Assembly (NCBI GenBank): GCA_945865405.1
Contig: CAMBDS010000009.1
Span: 1 to 64,000, forward strand
Origin: Caldithrix abyssi DSM 13497
GTDB lineage: Bacteria; Electryoneota; AABM5-125-24; Hatepunaeales; Hatepunaeaceae
Length of the DNA stretch: 64,000 nucleotides
Direction of reading: 5' to 3'
Shown one piece after another: positions 16,367-24,058 of the stretch; positions within the stretch are counted from its first letter, which is position 1, and each line of letters begins with the position of its first letter. The notes under the pieces were generated by a model, which ran no database searches, was not told the DNA's origin, and worked only from the letters and a program-made list of their open reading frames with translations. The translations under genes and the position numbers were made by a program.

Positions 16367-16762
16367 TCAATTTATGTATAGGGTATCACTGGAGATCGCT
16401 GGAGACAGACCACCGAGATTGAAGGCAGCGATTGTTGCCCAGTATCAGATCTACGATAGCGTAAATGATCTGACTCCCAACCAGTCACATTTTCCGCAAG
16501 AGAATCACTGGAGTATCCTCCCGTGATTGTGCTTCCACCTTCTTGATGAATTCGCACCCAAAGTCGAACATGAAATCCATTTTCGTTATCAGAATTGTCA
16601 TTCCAAGTCACCGCGACTGTGCTGTCGAATTGGTCATAACCCATCCGGATTGAACTTGCGATATCGGGAATGGAAAATTGGTTTGGAGGAGTGGTTGGAG
16701 AGTTGTCTTTCTCACATCCCACACAAACATAGATAGATAACCGCGACAAGCAACGCCTTCAT
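16367..16762 (-). pseudogene. Broken FnIII-like lipoprotein gene
   Basis: Three frames must be joined. An ATG at 16762 opens a signal peptide (MKALLVAVIYL) that soon hits a stop. The next frame gives the lipobox-like CVGC and the body 'TVAVTWNDNSDNENGFHVRLWVR', a fibronectin type III pattern. The expected last strand appears in a further frame as 'TIAAFNLGGLSPAISSDTLYIN', ending at 16367. Two indels, near 16720 and near 16450, explain this. It could also be two sequencing or assembly errors in an intact small lipoprotein of about 125 residues. Confidence 0.6.
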
Positions 16763-16802
16763 ATCAACCTCTAATTGATTTCAGGTATTAATCTTATTTT
16801 TG

Positions 16803-17198
16803 TTACGGCCCAACAAATCCGGGTTCTCCAAGTGCAGCTTTATCAAATGAGATTAGATTTGGTGCGCCCGCTGCTTTACAATGTTGAATTATGAGATAAT
16901 CGGCAAAATCCGCTCTACCTTTTTCATACAAATCAAGTGAATCGGCAATTTTGTCATCCGATGCGAACCTGATAATGTCGGTTTCGTAAATACTTCTCAA
17001 AACTTTAAGTATTTGATCACGCCGAAACTTAAATGTTCTTTTGAGTACCCAAGCCAATTCGCAAAGCGTGACGTCACTCACGAATATCTCATCACCACTC
17101 TCGATTGCCTTCTGAAAGACATCATCAGCTTGTTGGGCCTGATTTGGATCATCTCTTAGAATGAAGCGAATCAAAATGTTCGTATCAATGGCCAGCAC
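16803..17198 (-). CDS. vapC: VapC-type PIN-domain toxin
   Basis: 131 residues, ATG at 17198, overlapping the upstream antitoxin gene by 14 nt. PIN-domain acidic residues are all visible: Asp5 in 'AIDTNILIRF', Glu in 'TLCELAWVLKR' (about 47), Asp in 'ADFADYLI' (about 96-99) and Asp in 'LISFDKAAL' (about 118). VapC proteins are Mg-dependent endoribonucleases that cut tRNA or rRNA. Length fits. The preceding AbrB-like gene supplies the antitoxin. Unlike the HEPN and HicA proteins of this window, its catalytic residues appear intact. Confidence 0.88.
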   Translation of the reverse strand: MLAIDTNILIRFILRDDPNQAQQADDVFQKAIESGDEIFVSDVTLCELAWVLKRTFKFRRDQILKVLRSIYETDIIRFASDDKIADSLDLYEKGRADFADYLIIQHCKAAGAPNLISFDKAALGEPGFVGP

Positions 17199-17433
17199 GA
17201 GCCGCCGCCTCTTCTTCTACTGCATCATTCATCTCTTCGATGGTTGCATGGATACCGCCCGGATTGGCTGACCCACGCAATTGCCAAGCAGTAATACAGG
17301 GCACGAGCATCACCTCACCGCTCGGTAGCGTTCGGATTCGAAGCCTTCCGCCACGCCGTACATGCAAGAGTTCCAGCGCCTCAATGGGAAGATGGATGGC
17401 TCCGAGCTTATCAACTCTGACAATTTTCTCCAT
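17185..17433 (-). CDS. vapB: AbrB/VapB-type antitoxin
   Basis: 82 residues, ATG at 17433. The N-terminal half is a swapped-hairpin AbrB domain ('VRVDKLGAIHLPIEALELLHVRRGGRLRIRTLPSGEVMLVP'), the DNA-binding part that autoregulates such operons. The C-terminal half ('GGIHATIEEMNDAVEEEAAAR') is an acidic helix of the kind that covers the PIN active site. It is followed by vapC with a 14-nt overlap and preceded, 17 nt away, by the stop of the aldehyde dehydrogenase gene, so it may be partly transcribed with that gene. Confidence 0.85.
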   Translation of the reverse strand: MEKIVRVDKLGAIHLPIEALELLHVRRGGRLRIRTLPSGEVMLVPCITAWQLRGSANPGGIHATIEEMNDAVEEEAAARAGH

Positions 17434-17450
17434 TTCGACTCCCAGTTACC

Positions 17451-18938
17451 TTAATAATTATCTATCTGCGCCCGTTGCAGTTTCCCGGCGAAGTCGATAT
17501 AGACCGTCTTGTATTCGCTGTAGAATTCATAAACAGCCCAGCCGCCTTCACGATGGCCGTTACCCGTCTGCTTGACGCCGCCAAACGGCATGTGGCACTC
17601 GGCACCGATAGTCGCCGCATTGATGTACGTTATCCCCGCCTCAAGGTCGCGAGCCGCCCTGAACGCCCGATTGACGTCCTTCGTGTAAATCGATGACGAA
17701 AGTCCATAAATGCAGTCGTTGTGGACAGTAATCGCTTCATCAAAGTCCTTCACCTTCGTCACTGATAAGACCGGACCGAAAATCTCTTCCTGAAAGAGTC
17801 GCATCTTCGGGGTCACATCAGTGAAGACTGTCGGCGCGAAGAAGAAGCCTTCCTTGTAGGTTCCCTTGTCAAGCTGATGCCCACCAACCACAAGCCTAGC
17901 CCCCTCAGCCTTACCAATTTCTACATACGACTTGACTGTGTCGATCTGACTCTGGTTGACGACCGGCCCGACATTGCTTGCCGGATCCAGCCCGTCACCG
18001 ACCTTCAGTTTACTAACTGCTTCGATCAGCATCTCGGTGAACTGGTCATAAACCGCTTTATGCACAATCAACCTGCTTGTAGCTGTGCATCGCTGTCCAG
18101 TCGTCCCGAAAGCCCCCCAGAGCACCCCGTCCAATGCCAGAGCCAAATCAGCGTCATCCATGACAATCTGCGCATTCTTGCCACCAAGCTCAAGGCTGAC
18201 CCGCTTCAGCGAAGCACCAGCCTTAGCATTGATCTGCTTGCCAATTTCAGACGATCCTGTAAAACTTATGATATCGACGCCTGGGTGTTCGACAAGGGCG
18301 TTTCCTACAGCGCTCCCCCCACCGTGGACAAGATTAACTACACCCTTCGGAAAACCTGCCTCAGCAAATATTTCGACCAGATGCTGGGTAGTGAGTGGCG
18401 TATCCGTTGCCGGTTTCAAAATAATGCAATTACCACAGAGTAACGCCGGAAGACTCTTCCAGCACGGTATAGCCATGGGGAAGTTCCAAGGCGTAATCAG
18501 CCCTGCAACCCCTATCGGCATCCGAAACGAAAGATTGACTTTGTTGCGCAGTTCAGAGGGTGAGGTGTTGCTGAATAGCCTCCGCCCTTCCGTTGCAGCA
18601 TAAAATGCAGTATCGATACCTTCTTGAACATCACCGCGAGTCTCAGCCATAACTTTTCCCATCTCGCGAGTCATATCACGGGCAAGGTCTTCCTTCCGTT
18701 CAACCATCAGGTCGCCCACTTTTTTCATCAGGTTACCACGCTCAGGTGCAGGCACCAGACGCCATTCTTTAAACGCAACCCGTGCCGCTGCAACTGCTTC
18801 ATTGATTTCAGCCGAACCAGATTTTGGAAAGAGGCCAACTACTTCGTTCCAATGAGCCGGATTGCGATTTTCGGACCACTCGCCTGAACTTGCAGGCTTC
18901 CATTCCCCGTTAATGTAATTTAGATACTTCTTTGCCAC
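17451..18938 (-). CDS. NAD(P)-dependent aldehyde dehydrogenase
   Basis: 495 residues, ATG at 18938. The catalytic residues are clear: Glu in 'SLELGGKNAQIV' (about 255) and Cys in 'TGQRCTATSRL' (about 290). 'TPWNFPMAIPCWKSLPALLCGN' and 'SFTGSSEIGKQI' form the cofactor site, and 'EEIFGPVLSV' is present. It oxidises an aldehyde to a carboxylate in the cytosol. The sequence resembles the broad semialdehyde (2-oxoglutarate or succinate semialdehyde type) group. Because lysine 6-transaminase is encoded 6 kb away, 2-aminoadipate semialdehyde is a possible substrate, but this is inference. Its promoter lies at 18981-19010. Confidence 0.88.
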   Translation of the reverse strand: MAKKYLNYINGEWKPASSGEWSENRNPAHWNEVVGLFPKSGSAEINEAVAAARVAFKEWRLVPAPERGNLMKKVGDLMVERKEDLARDMTREMGKVMAETRGDVQEGIDTAFYAATEGRRLFSNTSPSELRNKVNLSFRMPIGVAGLITPWNFPMAIPCWKSLPALLCGNCIILKPATDTPLTTQHLVEIFAEAGFPKGVVNLVHGGGSAVGNALVEHPGVDIISFTGSSEIGKQINAKAGASLKRVSLELGGKNAQIVMDDADLALALDGVLWGAFGTTGQRCTATSRLIVHKAVYDQFTEMLIEAVSKLKVGDGLDPASNVGPVVNQSQIDTVKSYVEIGKAEGARLVVGGHQLDKGTYKEGFFFAPTVFTDVTPKMRLFQEEIFGPVLSVTKVKDFDEAITVHNDCIYGLSSSIYTKDVNRAFRAARDLEAGITYINAATIGAECHMPFGGVKQTGNGHREGGWAVYEFYSEYKTVYIDFAGKLQRAQIDNY

Positions 18939-18980
18939 AGGATTTCCCGTACGATAATTGATGCTTGGTTATTGACTATC

Positions 18981-19010
18981 AATATAAGTTGGTGAATGTA
19001 ACATAGACAA
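18981..19010 (-). promoter_or_regulatory. Promoter of the aldehyde dehydrogenase gene
   Basis: TTGTCT (19010-19005), 18 nt, TATATT (18986-18981) on the minus strand, 43 nt before the ATG. It diverges from the promoter of the Big_5 lipoprotein gene. Confidence 0.5.
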
Positions 19011-19045
19011 GCCTGTTTCACACCGAAGAACTCTCTTGACAAACC

Positions 19046-19075
19046 TTGACTAATATCCTCGAAAGGTTCTATATT
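19046..19075 (+). promoter_or_regulatory. Promoter of the Big_5 lipoprotein gene, very close to the start
   Basis: TTGACT (19046-19051), 18 nt, TATATT (19070-19075). An ATG in the reading frame begins at 19083, only 7 nt after the -10 box, so a transcript from here would be nearly leaderless. If the TTG at 19074 with GAAAGG at 19061-19066 is the real start instead, this promoter cannot be the one used. Confidence 0.4.
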
Positions 19076-20768
19076 GCCTGACATGGATAATTCTGTCACA
19101 AATAGATTTGCTTTCACCTTGTTGAACCACACGATCCAGCGCTGGATTTTGCTCGCGCTGATGCTGGCTTTCGTCGGTTGTGCCGGGCGCGGCTCCCCCG
19201 GCGGTGGGCCGGAAGACACCACTCCGCCGATAATCACAGCCATCACTCCAGTTTCAGGTTCTGTTAACGTTCCAGCAAACACAGAAATCGTAATCGAATT
19301 CAGCGAACCAATCGACGAGTTGTCGCTCATCTCCTCGGTATTCGTTTCGCCTCATGAAGAGAACCTTAAATTCAAAGTTCGCGGACGTCGGTTGATCATC
19401 TCGCCCAAGAACGGTATTCCAGCCGACCGCCCGATGACAGTGACTATCGGATCGGGACTCAAAGACCTACACGGTAACCGTCTGCCAGGATCTCTATCAT
19501 TCGCCTTCACCTCTGGCGACAGCATCCGTGGCGGAGGCATTAACGGTCGCATCTATGGCGATCCACCCTTCTCAGGTATGTTCGTCGGAGCATGGGTGGT
19601 TACAGATTCTCTCGTCATCGCTCCTGACACAATTTTACCCGACTACCTGACTCAAGCTGGCGAGTACGGAGAATTTTACCTAAATTATCTTTCCGAAGGC
19701 ACTTATCGGGTTCTCTGCTGGGAGGATAAAAATCGCGACAGATTTTTCCAGCCCGGTCTGGACAGAATTGGTATCCCCTCACGCGATGTCGCCGTATTGC
19801 TTGACAGTACGATTAAAATAAACCTCTATGCGACCAAGCAGGACACCGCAAAATTTCTCCCCTTGATTCTCCTCGCGACAGACCAATCTCACGTTCAGCT
19901 TCGTTTTTCCCGCAAGCCAGTAAATACGAAATCACCGGCTTATGAGTCTCTTTTAAACATCATTGACTCTACTGGCAATAGCCTCAATGTATTCGCTTCA
20001 TGGCCCGACCCCACCGATTCAACCCGGATCATCTTCCTGACCAACTCGCAAATTTCCGGCATGATCTACCGGGCAACCTACGATACTGATACTATTGCGT
20101 TTGAGTTTAAAGGATCATCAGAAGTTGACACTATTGGCCCACATGTCGTAAGTAGTCACCCAGCCAAAGATGCCAAAGGCTTGTCAGCTAACGTTAACGG
20201 TTACATTGCCTTCGATGATAAGCTCGTCTTCGACTCTATCTCGACAATTGCATCACTATTTTTTCAAGACTCAGTTACAATTCCGATTGAAATCTCGATC
20301 TCGGAACCGAACACTATTCGCTGGCATCCCACCAAGCCACTACCGGAAGGGTCAAAATGCATATTCTCCATCAATCTCGGGAAAATTTCAGACTCGCAAG
20401 GCAACCGCGCTGCTGATACCACCATTACCATTTTCTTCACAACAATCGATCTTGCAGTAAATGGTGAGATATCGGGACAGGTAAAGTTTACAGGTAATCC
20501 CAAAGTCTTTGTTGCCGCTAAACGCATCGGCAATGCAAAATTACCGCAGACTCAAATTCAGGCCAACAGCGATGGCACCTTTATGCTCAGGCGAATAACC
20601 CCAGGAGAATACTCAGTTTGGTGTTGGAACGATAGTAACCACAACGGAATCTTTGATCCGGGTACGCTACTCGAATATAGCGCTTCCGAACCATTTTACG
20701 TTCTTCAAGACACAATCACCGTTCGTGCACGCTGGGAGAGCAGTGGAGTGATTCTGAAGTTACCCTGA
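19074..20768 (+). CDS. Ig-like (Big_5) lipoprotein of the FCB group
   Basis: 564 residues from the TTG at 19074 (GAAAGG 7 nt upstream), or 561 from the ATG at 19083. The signal peptide ends in the lipobox 'LAFVGCAGRGSPGGGPEDTTPP', wording typical of a lipoprotein family conserved in Bacteroidota and relatives. Residues about 45-150 are a Big_5/SbsA Ig domain ('ITPVSGSVNVPANTEIVIEFSEPID'), and a second such domain lies at about 350-460. A carboxypeptidase-regulatory-like module follows at about 470-560 ('EYSVWCWNDSNHNGIFDPG'). It is probably on the periplasmic or outer face of the outer membrane. The precise role of the family is not established. Confidence 0.8.
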   Translation: MPDMDNSVTNRFAFTLLNHTIQRWILLALMLAFVGCAGRGSPGGGPEDTTPPIITAITPVSGSVNVPANTEIVIEFSEPIDELSLISSVFVSPHEENLKFKVRGRRLIISPKNGIPADRPMTVTIGSGLKDLHGNRLPGSLSFAFTSGDSIRGGGINGRIYGDPPFSGMFVGAWVVTDSLVIAPDTILPDYLTQAGEYGEFYLNYLSEGTYRVLCWEDKNRDRFFQPGLDRIGIPSRDVAVLLDSTIKINLYATKQDTAKFLPLILLATDQSHVQLRFSRKPVNTKSPAYESLLNIIDSTGNSLNVFASWPDPTDSTRIIFLTNSQISGMIYRATYDTDTIAFEFKGSSEVDTIGPHVVSSHPAKDAKGLSANVNGYIAFDDKLVFDSISTIASLFFQDSVTIPIEISISEPNTIRWHPTKPLPEGSKCIFSINLGKISDSQGNRAADTTITIFFTTIDLAVNGEISGQVKFTGNPKVFVAAKRIGNAKLPQTQIQANSDGTFMLRRITPGEYSVWCWNDSNHNGIFDPGTLLEYSASEPFYVLQDTITVRARWESSGVILKLP

Positions 20769-20958
20769 ATTGATACGGTTGAAGTGATTTTTCCAGGCAG
20801 ATAATTATTTATATTTGCAATTGTGGTAGTGTGTTATTGCCAAATACTGTAGAGAACTATCAATCTCCTATAAGGTAATATCTTGCTTCACCAATAGATT
20901 ATTACGAATTGAAACTTGTTCAGGTAGTTTTAGAACTACCAATATAGAGTATAACAAA

Positions 20959-22038
20959 TTGTCAGCAGTATATGCAGTCATCATGGCCGGTGGCTCTGGT
21001 ACCCGCTTCTGGCCATTATCGAGAGCCAAAACGCCCAAGCAAGTCATTTCTATGCTTGGCAATAAGAGCTTATTGCAGGAAACCGTCGCCCGTCTGAAAG
21101 GGCTGATTCCGAATGAACGCATCTTCATCGCTACCAATCGCCATCAAAAAAAGGTCATCGCCCCGCAACTTCCGGAACTGTCTGACAACAATTATCTCAT
21201 CGAACCGTCGGCACGTAACACAGCCCCCAGCATAGGCCTCGCGGCGATGCACATCAAGCGGATCGATCCCGAGGGGATTATGGTTATCCTGCCATCCGAC
21301 CATCTCGTGCATAATGTAGAAGGATTCCAAAAAACCGTAAAAGTAGCCGTTGAGGCGGCAAGAAAACACGACGCATTAGTAACATTCGGAATTCCGCCAA
21401 CAAGACCGGAGACAGGCTACGGCTACATGCAGTTTTCACCCGGAAGCCCCGACCTGCCTGAAACTGTCCATCGCGTGAAGACCTTTGCCGAAAAGCCCAA
21501 CAAGGCAACGGCTCTACGGTTCATTTCAAGTGGTGATTTTTATTGGAATAGTGGGATTTTTATCTGGAAAGCTTCGCGGATACTCGCCGAATTCGAGGAA
21601 CACCTCCCCGATCAATCTCATCAATTGGAGCTTATCGAAAAGAGCTACGGTTCACCCAACTATCTGAGGTCACTGGTAACACGCTACCGACGCATTAGAT
21701 CAATATCGATTGACTACGGTGTAATGGAGGTCACTAAAACCCCTATCTTAATGGTAGAAGGAAACTTCGGTTGGAGCGACGTTGGCAGTTGGGACGAACT
21801 TTATCGCCAGTACACGCCTGGAACCGACGGAAATGTTATCATTGGCGAAGGTACCACCTTGGATTCCAAGAATTGCTTCGTATATTCTCACGACAAGATG
21901 ACTGCGCTGATCGGTCTGGAAAATATGCTGATTGTTAATACTCCAAATGCACTTCTAATCTGTCCGCTTGACAAAGCTCAAAATGTGAAGCAAATTGTAG
22001 AAAAAATTCGTGCTGAAGGCAAAGAGAAGTATCTTTGA
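20959..22038 (+). CDS. manC: Mannose-1-phosphate guanylyltransferase
   Basis: 359 residues, TTG start at 20959; no better in-frame start exists because the nucleotide-binding signature begins at residue 9 ('IMAGGSGTRFWPLSRAKTPKQ'). Other signatures are 'VILPSDHLV', 'TFAEKPNKATALRF', 'YWNSGIFIWKAS', 'SIDYGVMEVTK' and 'NFGWSDVGSWDELY'. It makes GDP-mannose from mannose-1-phosphate and GTP for glycan synthesis. The length is that of the single-domain form, without the phosphomannose isomerase domain of bifunctional enzymes. Its stop overlaps the next start by 4 nt. Confidence 0.9.
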   Translation: MSAVYAVIMAGGSGTRFWPLSRAKTPKQVISMLGNKSLLQETVARLKGLIPNERIFIATNRHQKKVIAPQLPELSDNNYLIEPSARNTAPSIGLAAMHIKRIDPEGIMVILPSDHLVHNVEGFQKTVKVAVEAARKHDALVTFGIPPTRPETGYGYMQFSPGSPDLPETVHRVKTFAEKPNKATALRFISSGDFYWNSGIFIWKASRILAEFEEHLPDQSHQLELIEKSYGSPNYLRSLVTRYRRIRSISIDYGVMEVTKTPILMVEGNFGWSDVGSWDELYRQYTPGTDGNVIIGEGTTLDSKNCFVYSHDKMTALIGLENMLIVNTPNALLICPLDKAQNVKQIVEKIRAEGKEKYL

Positions 22039-22322
22039 GTCGGTCGCTCAAGCCTGAAAAAATTGTTCGCGAGCTCGAAGAGGTCGCTGGCAAACTTTTC
22101 GACGAAGTGAGAAGAGACAACGGCACATTTGAAACCGGTTCATGTATTGTGAATGGGAAAAAAATGTTGCTTATTAATACACGCCAATCAACCGACGAAC
22201 GGGTCGCTGCTCTGGCGAAAGAAATCGCTCGTATGGGCGCAGATAAGCTCTATCTGAAGCCCGCCTTGCGTGAAGAAATCGAACGTTGGGCGGATGACCA
22301 TACTCCCCCCGAACGTACGTAA
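22035..22322 (+). CDS. Small conserved-looking protein of unknown function
   Basis: 95 residues, TTG start overlapping the manC stop (TTGA), so translation is likely coupled. I do not recognise the family. It is charged, with an N-terminal helix ('KPEKIVRELEEVAGKLFDEVRR'), a short beta-hairpin ('SCIVNGKKMLLINTRQS') and a helical C-terminus ending just before the Crp/Fnr gene, 10 nt away. The tight packing between manC and the regulator suggests a real gene; no catalytic motif is visible. Confidence 0.6.
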   Translation: MSRSLKPEKIVRELEEVAGKLFDEVRRDNGTFETGSCIVNGKKMLLINTRQSTDERVAALAKEIARMGADKLYLKPALREEIERWADDHTPPERT

Positions 22323-22332
22323 CGGAGGCTGG

Positions 22333-23010
22333 ATGGAACCAAATTTGCTGAGAACCTTCCCGCTGTTCACCGACCTGAATAACGACGAGCTGGCAATCGT
22401 CAGCCGTCTAATGGTCACAAGGAAGTTCCGCAAAAACAATTTGATCATTTTCGAGGACGATGTCGGTAACAGCCTCTTCGTCATCAAGACTGGTCGCGTC
22501 AAAATATCCCGAATCTCCACGGATGGTGCCGAAGCGATCCTTGCCATACTTGGTCAAGGTGACTTTTTCGGTGAACTTGCCGTCATTGACGGTCAGGGCA
22601 GGTCTGCCTCAGTCACGTCGATTGACGAAGTTGAATTGCTGATGCTGAGACGATCCGATTTCATGGAGATCCTTGAGCGGATCCCGAAAATCGCGATTTC
22701 GTTGCTGAAGGAGCTTGCCGGGCGAATCAGGAAGTCGGACAGTCACATCCGCAGTCTTTCGCTGCTTGACGCCAAGGGTCGCGTCGCAACGACAATTATC
22801 CGGCTGGCTGAAGATATCGGAAGGATTAAAGAAGGCAGGGTCTGGATCGAGGAATTGCCGCTCCAGCGCGACCTCGCTTCGATTGCCGGAACGTCTCGCG
22901 AAACGATCTCGCGAGTGATAAAACGTTTCGAGGAGGAGGGTCACATCCGAATGGAACATAACACCCTGGTGATCATCAACTTTGAAGCCTTTAAGAAGAT
23001 TTATAGCTGA
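22333..23010 (+). CDS. Crp/Fnr-family transcription regulator
   Basis: 225 residues from the ATG at 22333, chosen over an upstream in-frame start because CGGAGG lies 5 nt before it. Residues 15-130 form a cyclic-nucleotide-binding-like barrel ('LIIFEDDVGNSLFVIKTGRVKI', 'GQGDFFGELAVIDGQGRSASVT'), and the C-terminal part is a winged helix-turn-helix ('LQRDLASIAGTSRETISRVIKRFEEEGHI'). The barrel keeps the FGELA phosphate-binding loop seen in cAMP-binding members; it lacks the N-terminal Cys cluster of FNR. It is the last gene of the manC set and is followed by a strong terminator. Effector and targets unknown. Confidence 0.88.
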   Translation: MEPNLLRTFPLFTDLNNDELAIVSRLMVTRKFRKNNLIIFEDDVGNSLFVIKTGRVKISRISTDGAEAILAILGQGDFFGELAVIDGQGRSASVTSIDEVELLMLRRSDFMEILERIPKIAISLLKELAGRIRKSDSHIRSLSLLDAKGRVATTIIRLAEDIGRIKEGRVWIEELPLQRDLASIAGTSRETISRVIKRFEEEGHIRMEHNTLVIINFEAFKKIYS

Positions 23011-23040
23011 CACACTAAACTTCTTCCGATTTTAATAAAG

Positions 23041-23085
23041 AGCCGCACAGATCCTTTACAACAGGATTGCGCGGCTTTTATATTT
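23041..23085 (+). terminator. Rho-independent terminator after the Crp/Fnr gene
   Basis: AGCCGC (23041-23046) pairs with GCGGCT (23071-23076), with inner pairing ATCCT/AGGAT. TTTTATATTTT follows. Confidence 0.85.
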
Positions 23086-23131
23086 TACAATATTAATTCA
23101 AGAATTGTTTGCAGCTCAATATCACATTTGT

Positions 23132-24058
23132 TCAGGAACGCCTCAACCCTCCCGCCCCGACCACCCCCGCCCAGTTGCCCAGCGTCGCCGGGACGATCCG
23201 CAGCTTCGTCTGATAAACCTTAAAGGCGCGTCGTGCGATCTCTTCACGCAACGGGTCGAACAGCATCGGGCCTGCGCTGGCGGTTCCTCCTCCAACGACG
23301 ATAGTGTCCGGGTTGAGCAGGTTGATAACCCCCGCCAAAGCTACCCCCAACGTCGTGCCTACCCATTCGAAGAGCTTGATAGCGTCGGGGTCGCCTTCCA
23401 TTGCCATCTCGCTAATGCGCGGCAGGTGAAGATTCTTCATGTGGTTGGCGTTGCGACGAAGCCAGACCGATATTCCTTTCAAGCCGATGAACGCCTCCAG
23501 ACAGCCGTTAGACCCACAACCACAGCGCGGGCCGTTCGGGTCGATGCAGATATGCCCGATCTCACTACCTCCGCCTGTTGACCCACGAAACAGTTTTCCG
23601 TCGGTGATGATCGCTCCGCCGACGCCCGTTCCCAAGGTTACAGCTACGTAATGACGCGAACCTCGTGCCGCCCCCGATGCACCCTCCCCCAATGCCATCA
23701 CATTGGCGTCATTCTCGATCTCCACAGGCAACCCCAACAGTTTCTCGATATCATCTGCCAAAGGAACGCCGACCACCCCGGGACAATTTGGCGCGGCAAG
23801 GACGATGCGATTGCTGACGTCCATTAGCCCTGCCACACCTATCCCAACCGATGTAGGACGTGTAGAAGATGTTGAAATTAATCCTTCCACAATGCTGATC
23901 AATTGATCTCTTGCCGCCGGGTAGGGATCGACGACGCGGCTTTTTTCGATAACCTGTCCGATAAGTGTTCCGTCTGGTGCGACAATTGCCGCTTTGACGC
24001 GTGAACCGCCAACATCGATGCCGATGGAGTAGCTTTCATTTTTCACGAGGATATTCAT
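23132..24058 (-). CDS. ROK-family sugar kinase (glucokinase-like)
   Basis: 308 residues from the ATG at 24058; it overlaps the preceding lipoprotein gene by 23 nt. ATP-binding 'GIDVGGSRVKAAI', sugar-binding and catalytic 'ENDANVMALGEGASGAARG', 'TLGTGVGGAII', 'GSEIGHICID' and the zinc-binding CxCGxxGCxE motif ('CGCGSNGCLEAF') define a ROK kinase. It would phosphorylate glucose or a related hexose in the cytosol. Its operon with a debranching-like lipoprotein fits a route in which glucose released outside is trapped as glucose-6-phosphate; pgi is elsewhere in the window. Confidence 0.9.
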   Translation of the reverse strand: MNILVKNESYSIGIDVGGSRVKAAIVAPDGTLIGQVIEKSRVVDPYPAARDQLISIVEGLISTSSTRPTSVGIGVAGLMDVSNRIVLAAPNCPGVVGVPLADDIEKLLGLPVEIENDANVMALGEGASGAARGSRHYVAVTLGTGVGGAIITDGKLFRGSTGGGSEIGHICIDPNGPRCGCGSNGCLEAFIGLKGISVWLRRNANHMKNLHLPRISEMAMEGDPDAIKLFEWVGTTLGVALAGVINLLNPDTIVVGGGTASAGPMLFDPLREEIARRAFKVYQTKLRIVPATLGNWAGVVGAGGLRRS

